From DASUPK01 sp963782345 (GTDB taxonomy: Bacteria > Actinomycetota > Thermoleophilia > Solirubrobacterales > 70-9), in contig CAWAJF010000008.1 of assembly GCA_963782345.1 (NCBI GenBank), positions 90,144 through 154,143 on the forward strand: a stretch of DNA of 64,000 bases, in the 5' to 3' direction. Under the pieces are notes generated by a model. The model was not told the DNA's origin. It saw only the letters and a list, made by a program, of their open reading frames with translations, and searched no databases. Both the position numbers and the translations under genes were made by a program. Below, in pieces: positions 44,996 through 53,107 of the stretch. Position 1 is the first letter of the stretch. Every line of letters begins with the position of its first letter.

Positions 44996-45892
44996 CTAAC
45001 GCTTCTTGAGCTTCAGCTTTCTTGACTGCGTGTTGGGGTCGCCGCCGGTCGGGGTGTAGGTGACGGCGACGTTCAGCTTGACATTGCCCCTCTTGTTCAG
45101 GCTCCTCTTCTTCTTTCCCTTCGCCTTAATCCGCAACTGCACATTTCCCGCGCTCACGGCCTTGCTGGTTACGGCACCTGAGGCGCGGGCGACCTTTGCA
45201 CCCTTGCCCGACCCGGTCAGCTCGCCGGGGTTGGGGACGTTCACGGTGATGGTCGCCGTGCCCTTCTTCGTGTTGCGCTTGACCTTGCCGAGGGTGAGCG
45301 AGTTGCTGGGCTTGGCGGGCTCGGGCTTGGCGGGCTCGGGCTTGGCGGGCTCGAACACGGCCGTGATGTTCAGGTGACGGGAGAAGGGGGTGAAGTCTGC
45401 GGGCTCGCCGTCCGCCGCATCTCCGAAGCGGCCGAGGAGCGTGTCTCCGGGAGTGAGTGCTGAGAGGCATGCAGCGGGAGGAACCGCGCCACTGTGAAAT
45501 CCGAGGAGGTCGCCTGGCTTCACCGGGATGTTCGCGGAGAACGTGTTGATGGCACTCGGGGCCAGCGCGCGAGGCCCGTCGTGGCCGACGGCCGTGTAGG
45601 TCGTCCCCGCGACGACCTGTCGCCAGATCTTCATCGTCATCGTCTGCCCGGCGCCCGCGCCGGCGCTGTGGCTCCAGGACGTGATCGTCCCATCGCCGGG
45701 CACCACATAGGGCGTGCCAGACCCCACGGACAGCTGTGCCCAGTCGTTGTTGGGGGCGCAACCCCCGGGTGCGGGGACGAGTTGCCCGATAGTCACCGAC
45801 GCTGTGGCCTGCGAAGCGCTCGCCGCCAGCGACAGCGTCGTGAGGAAAGCGGCGGCGGCGATCCTTCTTCGCGCTCTGACCGATTTGTGCAT
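44996..45892 (-). CDS. Secreted protein with PAKPE linker and basic C-terminal module
   Basis: A 298-residue exported protein of unknown function. A signal peptide (RRRIAAAAFLTTLSLAASAS) precedes a beta-rich domain of about 165 residues starting VTIGQLVPAPGGCAPNNDWA, which carries two or three Cys but no recognised motif. Three PAKPE-type repeats form a linker. The last 100 residues (SLTLGKVKRNTKKGTATITV ... VTYTPTGGDPNTQSRKLKLK) align with the ends of the ice-binding-type and kelch proteins nearby. Such beta domains recur in secreted proteins of this lineage; a wall-attached or matrix role is only an inference. Confidence 0.7.
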   Translation of the reverse strand: MHKSVRARRRIAAAAFLTTLSLAASASQATASVTIGQLVPAPGGCAPNNDWAQLSVGSGTPYVVPGDGTITSWSHSAGAGAGQTMTMKIWRQVVAGTTYTAVGHDGPRALAPSAINTFSANIPVKPGDLLGFHSGAVPPAACLSALTPGDTLLGRFGDAADGEPADFTPFSRHLNITAVFEPAKPEPAKPEPAKPSNSLTLGKVKRNTKKGTATITVNVPNPGELTGSGKGAKVARASGAVTSKAVSAGNVQLRIKAKGKKKRSLNKRGNVKLNVAVTYTPTGGDPNTQSRKLKLKKR

Positions 45893-45939
45893 TCGGCGGG
45901 AATCCTATCTCCATAGCCATGCAACGACATTCGGGGCTG

Positions 45940-45961
45940 CTCCCTTCGCGTGCCAGGGGCA
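45940..45961. repeat. 22 bp repeat, copy 2 (inverted partner at 39126-39147)
   Basis: Exact reverse complement of the 22 bases at 39126-39147, located about 50 bp upstream of the start of the secreted protein gene. See the partner entry. Confidence 0.6.
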
Positions 45962-46040
45962 CTCCCGGCGCCCTGAAGTTGGCCCGCAGGCGGTCCTCCT
46001 TCCGACGAAATGCAGCACTCGGGGCGGGAGGGATTGCCCC

Positions 46041-46782
46041 CTACTGCCCGTGTCCACCTGACGCAGGCACGGAAATCGGCTCAAACAAATGACGTTGGGG
46101 CACGCCCCAGCAGTTGAAGACGTAGCGCGCGCCCCCCGGATCGAGCTTGCGGCGCAGGCGGCTCGCGTGGGAGTCGAGCGTCCTGGTGCGTCCCTTCGAG
46201 CGAAACCCCCAGACGTCGCGCAGCAGCTCGTCCTTGGTGAAGACCCGTCGCGGCTCGGCGGCAAGCGCGCGCAACAGCGCGAACTCCTTGTTTGCCAGCT
46301 CCACCTGGCGGTCGCCGACGCTGACTCGCCGTGTCGCCGGGTCGACGGTCAGATCCCCGACCCGGATCGGCCCGCGCCGGGCACCGGATCGCCGCCGCAG
46401 CACCGCCGCCACCCGCGCCAGGAGCTCCGGATAGTGGAACGGCTTCGCGAGATAGTCGTCGGCGCCCGCCTCGAAGCCGCGGAGCCGGTCGGCCTCGCCG
46501 GAGCGACCCGGAGAGGACCAGGACCGGCAGGTCCGGGTCGAAGCGCTCTCCCGCCGAGCGAATCTCCCGCAGCACGTCGATGCCCGGGGCATCGGGCAGC
46601 CCCAGGTCCAGGAGCATCAGGTCCGGCTGGTTGTAGCCGCAGAGCCGGAGGGCGTCGGAGGCGCTCGGCGCCGGCAGCGCCCGGTAGCGGTCGGCGGTCA
46701 GGTGGTCGCAGAGGAGCTCGCGGGTGGGATCGTCGTCCTCGCAGACCACCACCGTCGCCAGCTCTTCGATCTCGGGAAGCAC
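46041..46782 (-). pseudogene. OmpR-type response regulator, copy 2, frameshifted and 3'-truncated
   Basis: Near-duplicate of the regulator at 38300-39005. Here the receiver reads intact through DLGLPDAPGIDVLREIRSAG and breaks after LPVLVLSG, because an extra A at 46506 shifts the frame; copy 1 has its lesion elsewhere. The output domain continues in the shifted frame but its last residues (GYRLLDG in copy 1) are replaced by an unrelated tail ending at 46041. No histidine kinase follows. It appears to be a duplicated and decaying copy. Confidence 0.85.
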
Positions 46783-46822
46783 GGCCTCTTAAGGCCGCCG
46801 GCCATGAGAACTCTCCCCCGCG
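46104..46822. repeat. Duplicated response-regulator block, copy 2
   Basis: Direct repeat of 38325-39046. The left boundary falls inside the last codons of the regulator, and the right boundary in the leader shortly after a shared ACTCTCCCCCGCG. No inverted repeats or transposase flank either copy. Confidence 0.8.
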
Positions 46823-47104
46823 AGGGGCGGTTTGAGCTTCTGCTCTTTCGCCAATGCAGCAGCGAGCGGCTCATCGCCGCCGCGGGCTATGTGCGACCGG
46901 GTTCACGCGGGAGCGATCACGCGCCGAGCGACCCGCGGCGCGACTCCTCCGCATGGGAAGCAGCAGTCCTTTGCACGGGCGCCAGCCTAGCTAGAGAAGA
47001 GCGTCTCCTGGGCCGTCCGCTTCGGATACGCCACTCCAAGGATCAGGAATTGCACCGAATCCTCTGACCGGATCGCCTCAGGCAAGGCGAGAGGGGGGAA
47101 AGCG
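46783..47104. other. Intergenic region without a recognisable gene
   Basis: About 320 bp upstream of the second response regulator copy and downstream of the PPOX gene. A stretch near 46886-46911 (GCGGGCTATGTGCGACCGGG, then TTCACGCG) resembles 47754-47780 (GCGGGCTATGCCCGACCGGG, then TTGACGCG), a weak dispersed repeat. Nothing else was seen. Confidence 0.4.
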
Positions 47105-47512
47105 TCAGCCGTATCGGTCCGGACCTGCCCGTTCGAGAGCTATCCGGATCAGCACCCGCTTCTGGGCACGCATCCGCTCGCGATAGTCGTCCCAGTCGGG
47201 GTTCTCATCCGGAAAGCGCTTGTAGTAGTCGATAAGTGGGTCCATCGCCTCAGGCAGCGAGAGAATCTCGGCCTCGCCCTCCGCATAGATCCAGCCGCCG
47301 AAGAAGCGCTCGGTCAGTACACAGAGCTGCGCCCAAGGGTCTCGGCGCATGTTCATGACCTTGTACGCGGTCTCGCGGCTGGAGATGATCGCCCGTCCCT
47401 CTCCGTCCACGTTCACCAGCACCGGGGTCTGCTGAATCCCGCCGGCGCGCCGAGTGGCGAGGACCGCACGATGGTGCTTCCGCATGAACTCACACGCGGC
47501 CTCTAGGTCCAT
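47105..47512 (-). CDS. PPOX-class F420-dependent enzyme
   Basis: A 135-residue split-barrel protein of the TIGR-type F420 PPOX family. HHRAVLATRRAGGIQQTPVL is the first hairpin, and ISSRETAYKVMNMRRDPWAQ the cofactor phosphate segment. WDDYRERMRAQKRVLIRIAL near the C terminus is also common in actinobacterial members. Substrate unknown. It shares only the fold with the protein at 236-652. Confidence 0.85.
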   Translation of the reverse strand: MDLEAACEFMRKHHRAVLATRRAGGIQQTPVLVNVDGEGRAIISSRETAYKVMNMRRDPWAQLCVLTERFFGGWIYAEGEAEILSLPEAMDPLIDYYKRFPDENPDWDDYRERMRAQKRVLIRIALERAGPDRYG

Positions 47513-47993
47513 CCGCCGACACTACGGAGTTCGGCCGGTCCCTGCCGCCAAGCGATCGGGCCGAACGAGTCGCGGGCCCATGCGCTCCCGATCTGGGCCA
47601 TCCGCGCTCGCGCTCTGGGCGAGGAAGAGGAGTGAGCGGCGGCGGCTCGAGACCGCATCCCCGGCGGCCCAGCAGGTCTTGGCTGCAATGCCAGTCAGGT
47701 GGGTGTCCTGACGGAGGCTTCATAAATGCGGCAACGAGGATCATCACCTCGCTGCGGGCTATGCCCGACCGGGTTGACGCGAGGCTGTCGCGCAATTGCG
47801 GGTGAATCGGAGCCGAGCGGCTCCGCGGAGCCGCCGACGAGCTCGATCAGCGGCGCCGGCGAGGACCCCCTTGGCGAGCTCCTCGTAGGTGCGGATCGCC
47901 CCGTCGGAGGCCGCGGCGCGGAACCTGAGCCGTCGACGGCGAGGACCGTTGGCTCGATGAAGCCGGCCATATCCCGCGTGGTAGGCTCGGGTC
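47513..47993. other. Intergenic region upstream of the kelch protein gene
   Basis: About 480 bp. Minus-strand frames between 47695 and 48000 contain peptides such as FIEPTVLAVDGSG and, in another frame, AIRTYEELAKGVLAGA, which look like pieces of a degraded gene, but no family could be named. The kelch gene start at 47994 has no strong ribosome-binding site. Confidence 0.35.
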
Positions 47994-49325
47994 ATGCGGG
48001 GATGCCGCAGCGCTGCAGCGCTCTTTGCAGCGGTTTTCCTGGCGTCATGCTTGTTGGTGGCGCCCCCCGCAAGCGCCGCCGGATCCGGCTCGTTCAGCCC
48101 GGCCCCCTCTCTGGGCACGCCCCGCACCGGGCCCTCTGCCGTCCTGCTCGCCGACGGGCGCGTCCTGGTCGCGGGCGGCTACTACAACGTGTCTCCGGCG
48201 CTCGGCAACGCCGAGGTCTTCGTCAACGGCGGCTTCAGCTCCGCCGGCATCGGCTCTCTGGCAACACCGCGGCAGCAGGCGGCCGCCGCGCGGCTCGGCG
48301 ACGGCCGCGTGCTCCTAGCCGGCGGCTTCAACGACATCTCCTATCTGAGCAGCACCGAGATCTTCAACCCGACGACGAATTCGTTCGGCCCGGCGCTCTC
48401 AATGCCCGGCCCGCGCGGGGCCGCCGTGGCGGCCCCGCTGCCGGACGGCAGCGTGCTGATCGCGGGCGGGAATACCGACGGCGCCCCCTCCCATGTGCTC
48501 GCAAGCGCGTTTGTCTACCACGCCGCGACCAACAGCTACACCCTCACCGGAGCTATGACGACGCCGCGTGAGCACGCGGTCGCGGCGCCGCTCCCCGACG
48601 GGCGCGTCCTGGTCGCGGGCGGCTTCGACGGCTCCTCCTACCTGTCGAGTGCCGAGATCTTCGACCCCGTGACCGGCAGCTTCAGCTCGGCCGGCGTCGG
48701 TTCGATGACGGTCCCGCGCGAAGGGGCGGCGGCGGCCCCGCTGCCCGATGGCCGGGTGCTGATCGCGGGTGGCTACAGCCCCGCGCTGCTGGCGAGCGCC
48801 GAGGCCTTCGACCCGGCGACGGCGACCTTCAGCTCCGCCGGAATCGGCCCGATGGCCAGCCCCCGCGCCCGCGGCGCCGCCGCCCCGCTCCCCGATGGGC
48901 GGGTGCTGGTCGCGGGCGGCACCCTCAACGGCTCCTCGACAACCGGCAGCGCCGAGATCTACACCGCCACCAACACGTTCAGCCTGGCGACGACCAAGCT
49001 GAAGAAGCTGAAGCTCCTGGTCGAGGTCTCGGCCTTCGGGAGGGTGCGGGTCACCGACGCCCGGGCCGGGCGCCACGGCGCGGCGGCATCGAAGCGGCGC
49101 CGCCACCGCGGGCGCAAGCTGAAGCTGCGGCCCACGAGCGCCGTGGGCGGGCCGGGCACGATCAAGCTCCGGCTCAGGCTCACGAAGCACGCCAAACGGA
49201 AGCTGCGGCGGACCGGCAAGCTCAAGGTTCGCGCTCGGATCACCTTCACGCCGCAGGGCGGACTCGCCAACACCCGCACGATCAAACTGAAGATCCGCTC
49301 GAAGCACCACACGCACCGTCACTGA
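47994..49325 (+). CDS. Secreted kelch-repeat beta-propeller protein
   Basis: A 443-residue exported protein. The signal peptide is AALFAAVFLASCLLVAPPAS; its LASC could form a lipobox (Cys19) but the context is imperfect. Six kelch-type blades follow, each with a strand such as LPDGRVLVAGG and a second such as SSAEIFDPVTGSF, together predicting a six- to seven-bladed propeller. The final 110 residues are very basic (KLKKLKLLVEVSAFGRVR ... ITFTPQGGLANTRTIKLKI) and match the C-terminal module of the ice-binding-type and 44996-45892 proteins. Ligand unknown. Confidence 0.82.
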   Translation: MRGCRSAAALFAAVFLASCLLVAPPASAAGSGSFSPAPSLGTPRTGPSAVLLADGRVLVAGGYYNVSPALGNAEVFVNGGFSSAGIGSLATPRQQAAAARLGDGRVLLAGGFNDISYLSSTEIFNPTTNSFGPALSMPGPRGAAVAAPLPDGSVLIAGGNTDGAPSHVLASAFVYHAATNSYTLTGAMTTPREHAVAAPLPDGRVLVAGGFDGSSYLSSAEIFDPVTGSFSSAGVGSMTVPREGAAAAPLPDGRVLIAGGYSPALLASAEAFDPATATFSSAGIGPMASPRARGAAAPLPDGRVLVAGGTLNGSSTTGSAEIYTATNTFSLATTKLKKLKLLVEVSAFGRVRVTDARAGRHGAAASKRRRHRGRKLKLRPTSAVGGPGTIKLRLRLTKHAKRKLRRTGKLKVRARITFTPQGGLANTRTIKLKIRSKHHTHRH

Positions 49326-49660
49326 CAGGGCACGGACGGTGGGAAGGGCGCGCGCCTTCCCATCAACTTCATCGTCGCGCTAACGCCCAGCGCCTTTCGG
49401 GTGTTCAAGATCCGCAAGACCTGGCCGGCCTGAGGCTAAAGAAGGAGCTCGGCGCGCTGCCCCGGCAGGGGCTCCGGTTGCAGATCGACGACGGAGGAGT
49501 GACGAAGCACTTTCGCCTCCAGGGCGCCAATCGGATCGGCGCTCGACTTCGAGATGACCCGCTCCAAGTTCGCGACGAGTTTCGCCGAGCAGTTGCGGGC
49601 CGCTCTCGCCTGAGCTCGCGGCCTCAGACCGCCCCGGCGCACCTCACACTCTCCCCCGTC
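49326..49660. other. Intergenic region between convergent kelch and MFS genes
   Basis: Apart from the hairpin at 49341-49361, both strands at 49436-49640 hold open frames of about 65 codons (minus: ANLERVISKSSADPIGALEA; plus: LQIDDGGVTKHFRLQGANRI). Neither has a clear ribosome-binding site or a recognised family, so neither is called as a gene. They may be remnants. Confidence 0.4.
49341..49361 (+). terminator. Hairpin downstream of the kelch gene
   Basis: A perfect stem GGGAAGG/CCTTCCC with a GC-rich loop lies 15 bp after the kelch stop codon. It lacks a clear T-run, so it may be a weak or Rho-assisted terminator. Confidence 0.45.
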
Positions 49661-51121
49661 CTAGAGATGTAGCCGGTGGCGCTCGAGCCTGTGCTCTGGG
49701 TGCTCCTCCGGCGAGGGCTCGTCTCCCCCGGTCCGCCGCACCAGCGCCCAGGTGAGCACCGCACCCACCGCGACCAGCCCGACCAGGACCCAGGTCGAGT
49801 CCGCGACCGCGGTGGCGAAGGCGCCGGACGCGTCGCCCGGGTGGGCCGTGAGCTGGTCGTCCTGGATTGTCTGGAAGACCGCCGCGACCGCCGCCAGCGA
49901 TACGGCGCCTGCGGTGACGCGGACCATCGCCAGCACTCCGGCCGCGATCCCCGCCTTGGCGCGCGGCATCGCCAGCATCGCCGCGGTCGACATCGGCGCG
50001 TAGACCAGCCCGAGCGAGATCCCGAAGAGCAGATAACCCGGCATCAGGGAGCCGTAGGAGCTCGATGCGTCGATCTGCGTGAGGAGCGCGAGCCCCACCG
50101 CGCCGCAGACCATCCCGACCGTCATCAGGGCGCGCGGCCCGAACCTGTCGATCAGCCCGCCGCAGAAGGGCGAGATGAAGACCATCGGGGCCGTCACCGG
50201 AAGGATCAGAAGCCCGGCAGCCACCGGGCCGTGGTCGAGGACGCCCTGCAGGTACTGCGGCTGGAAGAAGATCACCGCCCAGTACGCGCCGACCAGGGTG
50301 AAGGCCGCCGCCGATGCGCCCAGGTACGGGCCGTTGCGAAACAGGCTGAAGTCCACGATCGGCGAGTCGACGCGGTGCTCGATCGCCCAGAAGCCCGCGA
50401 GAAGGAGGAGGCCGGCCGCGAGCAGGGCGATCGTCCTGGCGGACCCCCAGCCCCAGTCGTCGGCGCGAACGAGCGCGAAGACGAACGCCAGGAGCCCAGG
50501 CGTCAGCGTGGCCAGGCCGGGCAAGTCGAGCTTCGGCGGCGAGGTCTCGTCGCGTGACTCCCGGGCCGCCCACCAGGTGATCGCGACGCCCATGGCGCAG
50601 ATCGGCAGGTTGATCCAGAAGATCAGCCGCCAATCGACGTCGATCAGCACACCGCCGACCAGCGGGCCGATCGCCAGGGCAAGCGCCGAGACAGCCGCCC
50701 AGATCCCGAGCGCCTGCGCCTGGCGCTCTGTGGGGAACGCGTGGCTGACGATCGCCAGCGAGAGTGAGAGCATCGCGGCCCCTCCTGCTCCCTGAACCGC
50801 CCGGGCGGCCACGAGCAGCGCGTCGTCCGAGGCGACCGCCGCCAGCACCGACCCGGCCCCGAAGACCGCCATTCCGATCAGGAAGACGAGGCGGCGCCCG
50901 TAGATGTCCCCGAGCCTGCCGGCGGTCACGACGAGGACCGCCAGCACCAGCAGGTAGCCGTTCAACACCCACTGGACGTTGTCGGGCGAGGCGTGCAGGT
51001 CGCGCTCGATCGTCGGCAGCGCCAGCGCCACCACGGTCGAGTCGAGCATCAGCAGGAAGAGCCCCATGCAGGTGCCGACCAGCACCCACCACTGCCGCGT
51101 GGATACCGGCGACGACGTCAC
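49661..51121 (-). CDS. MFS exporter, DHA2 (EmrB/QacA) type
   Basis: A 486-residue 14-helix drug/proton antiporter of the DHA2 family. LLMLDSTVVALALPTIERDL is the first-helix motif, GRLGDIYGRRLVF motif A, and GPLVGGVLIDVDWRLIFWIN the helix 5 motif. GTG at 51121 was chosen because the protein then begins shortly before the first helix; the open frame upstream is antisense-type noise. It is a distant homologue of the exporter at 662-2290. Substrate unknown. Confidence 0.9.
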   Translation of the reverse strand: MTSSPVSTRQWWVLVGTCMGLFLLMLDSTVVALALPTIERDLHASPDNVQWVLNGYLLVLAVLVVTAGRLGDIYGRRLVFLIGMAVFGAGSVLAAVASDDALLVAARAVQGAGGAAMLSLSLAIVSHAFPTERQAQALGIWAAVSALALAIGPLVGGVLIDVDWRLIFWINLPICAMGVAITWWAARESRDETSPPKLDLPGLATLTPGLLAFVFALVRADDWGWGSARTIALLAAGLLLLAGFWAIEHRVDSPIVDFSLFRNGPYLGASAAAFTLVGAYWAVIFFQPQYLQGVLDHGPVAAGLLILPVTAPMVFISPFCGGLIDRFGPRALMTVGMVCGAVGLALLTQIDASSSYGSLMPGYLLFGISLGLVYAPMSTAAMLAMPRAKAGIAAGVLAMVRVTAGAVSLAAVAAVFQTIQDDQLTAHPGDASGAFATAVADSTWVLVGLVAVGAVLTWALVRRTGGDEPSPEEHPEHRLERHRLHL

Positions 51122-51215
51122 GCTAGGGAGAGGGCGGCTCGAGTACGACCATCGCGCCGGAGCAGCGTATGACCCGCCCCGGCGGGACGGCCCCGGCGCG
51201 GACACGACTCGACGG

Positions 51216-51956
51216 CTAGAGGAGCCTGACTCGCCCGTTCGGGATGTTGTAGACCGCAGGACGGACCCAGAGCCGTCCCTCGTCCACCGCCGGCTTGATG
51301 ATCGGCTCCGTGGCCGCGATCGCGGCGGCCTGGGCACGGGCGTTGGCGGCGACGGAGGCTTGCAGCGTGCGCTGGCCCGCCGGAATCGCGCTGACGGTCG
51401 GCACGATCGCGCCCACGATTTCGCCGATCGCCCCATACTTGGACGGCGGATAGCTCGAGGTCCCGTTTGCGACCCCGAGCGCGGACCTGACCGCCCCGCA
51501 GTCGCTGTGGCCGAGGACGATGATCAGCTTGACGCCGAGGACGGCGACCGCATACTCGGTGCTTCCGAGGGTTCCGACGTCGATGCTGTTGCCCGCGACC
51601 TTGGAGACGAACAGGTTGCCCCGCTCCACATCGAAGATCAGCGTCGGCGAGACCCTCGAGTCCGAGCAGGTGATGATCGCCGCGAAGGGCGCCTGTTTGC
51701 TGGCGCGCCGCTCGCCGACCGGGGAATAGTCGCGCAGCTCGAGCTTGTTGGCCCGGTAGCGCTTGTTGCCTCCCTGGAGCGCGCGCAGGGCCGCACGGGG
51801 CGAGCGAGGATGCGGCGCCCGGCCCTTCGCGGGCTGCTTGGCGGCTGCGGCCTCGGCGGCCAGGGCTTCAGCGGCGGCGCCGGGAACCAGGGCGGCCGCG
51901 CCGACGGCGCCGGCGCGCGTCAGGAACCTCCGTCTCGAGACGTTCTCGTCGAACAC
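51216..51956 (-). CDS. Tat-exported beta-carbonic anhydrase
   Basis: A 246-residue beta-class carbonic anhydrase, hydrating CO2 to bicarbonate. Zinc ligands Cys97, His150 and Cys153 (ITCSDSRVSP and GHSDCGAV) and the Asp99-Arg101 dyad are intact. The N terminus SRRRFLTRAGAVGAAALVPG (residues 7-26) is a twin-arginine signal, so the enzyme folds with zinc in the cytoplasm and acts outside. GTG at 51956 has an AGGAGG just upstream; a TTG at 52001 is less likely. Extracellular beta-carbonic anhydrases with Tat signals are known in actinobacteria. Confidence 0.92.
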   Translation of the reverse strand: MFDENVSRRRFLTRAGAVGAAALVPGAAAEALAAEAAAAKQPAKGRAPHPRSPRAALRALQGGNKRYRANKLELRDYSPVGERRASKQAPFAAIITCSDSRVSPTLIFDVERGNLFVSKVAGNSIDVGTLGSTEYAVAVLGVKLIIVLGHSDCGAVRSALGVANGTSSYPPSKYGAIGEIVGAIVPTVSAIPAGQRTLQASVAANARAQAAAIAATEPIIKPAVDEGRLWVRPAVYNIPNGRVRLL

Positions 51957-52092
51957 CGCCCTCCTGCCTTCCTTCCCCCTACTCGAGGATGCAGTGATCA
52001 ACCATACGCTTCGAGGAGGGGTCGAACAAGCGGTGTGATCCCGGCAGCTGGTCGTTGGGTTGCCAAGCGCGGGCGGGAATCCGCCGCCGGAC

Positions 52093-52419
52093 CTACGGGG
52101 AGGGCAGCTCGAGCAGCGCCGACGCCTGCCGGCACCGGATCGCCCGCCCGGAAGCTACGGCCCGGTGCAGCTCGACCACGCGGTGCTCGCCGTCGAGGAA
52201 GAGCAGATCGAGGGGAAACCGCATCCCGAAGGTGTGGACGCTGCGACAGCGCGGGATCAGCAGGCCCGCCCCCGCCTCCTCACGGGAGAGCAGGGCGAGC
52301 CCGAGCAGACGGCTGAGCGGACTGGTCGCCACGGGAACCTCGAGTCCGAGCAGCTCGGTGCGCTCGACCCCGCGGAAGCGAAAAGGCGTCTCCACCCGAA
52401 CATAAGCTTTCGGCTGCAT
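52093..52419 (-). CDS. DUF192 family protein
   Basis: A protein of about 108 residues with the DUF192 signature GAGLLIPRCRSVHTFGMRFP then LDLLFLD. Function unknown; many members are exported or envelope-associated, but no signal peptide is visible here. The annotated ATG (52419) shares its bases with the divergent ATG of the next gene (CATG), leaving no room for promoters between; a GTG at 52395 could be the real start. Confidence 0.75.
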   Translation of the reverse strand: MQPKAYVRVETPFRFRGVERTELLGLEVPVATSPLSRLLGLALLSREEAGAGLLIPRCRSVHTFGMRFPLDLLFLDGEHRVVELHRAVASGRAIRCRQASALLELPSP

Positions 52420-53107
52420 GGAATACGCGGCACAACCCGCCGAGGTAGCCCGCCCCGAGTCGACCTTCCTCCAGCGGGTCTTCATGTGGATGTTCACCGG
52501 CCTCGCGATCACCGGCGGGGTGGCGGCGGCGATCGGATCGAGCGACAAGCTGCTCACCGACATCACGAAGTCCCCGGGGATCGTGATCGGCGTGATCGTC
52601 GCGCAGCTCGCCCTCGTCCTCGCCCTGGTCTTCCTGCTGCCGCGGATCTCGGTCGGGCTGGCGACCTTCCTCTTCCTGCTCTACTCGGCGACGGTCGGGG
52701 TCACGTTCGCGCTCATCTTCGAGCTCTACACGACCCAGTCGATCTTCACCGCCTTCCTGATCACCGCGGGGATGTTCGGCGCGCTCGCGGTCTGGGGCGC
52801 CGTCACCCACATCGACCTCTCCAAGGTCGGAGCGATCGCCTTCATGGCCCTGATCGGCCTGATCCTGGCGACGATCGTCAACCTCTTCTGGGCCAACTCG
52901 ACGCTCTACTGGATCACCACGTACGCGGGCGTGGGCATCTTCGCCGCGCTCACCGCGTACGACATGCAGAAGCTCAAGCAGATCAATCAGCAGGGGCTCT
53001 CCGGCGAGGCCGAGGGACGAGCCGCGATCATGGGCGCCCTCGCCCTCTACCTCGACTTCATCAACCTCTTCCTCTTCCTGCTCAGGATCTTCGGCCGGAG
53101 CCGTTGA
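52418..53107 (+). CDS. Bax inhibitor-1/YccA family membrane protein
   Basis: A 229-residue protein with seven transmembrane helices of the BI-1/YbhL (TMBIM) family. FLQRVFMWMFTGLAITGGVA is the first helix, and the C-terminal half includes YAGVGIFAALTAYDMQKLKQ and ALALYLDFINLFLFLLRIFG, the family signature with the di-Asp proton/calcium sensor positions (AYD, YLD). Bacterial members act as pH-sensitive leak channels; physiological role here unknown. The tag gene starts inside its stop codon. Confidence 0.92.
   Translation: MEYAAQPAEVARPESTFLQRVFMWMFTGLAITGGVAAAIGSSDKLLTDITKSPGIVIGVIVAQLALVLALVFLLPRISVGLATFLFLLYSATVGVTFALIFELYTTQSIFTAFLITAGMFGALAVWGAVTHIDLSKVGAIAFMALIGLILATIVNLFWANSTLYWITTYAGVGIFAALTAYDMQKLKQINQQGLSGEAEGRAAIMGALALYLDFINLFLFLLRIFGRSR

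Noticed and set aside
45310..45355. Short tandem repeat in the secreted protein gene
   Set aside because: It is the coding linker with three PAKPE units, not a CRISPR or satellite.
47695..47970. Minus-strand 91-codon frame upstream of the kelch gene
   Set aside because: It begins plausibly but turns into low-complexity Ser/Pro/Arg sequence with no family match; treated as intergenic or relic.
49436..49642. Overlapping short frames on both strands between the kelch and MFS genes
   Set aside because: No ribosome-binding site and no recognised family for either; insufficient support.
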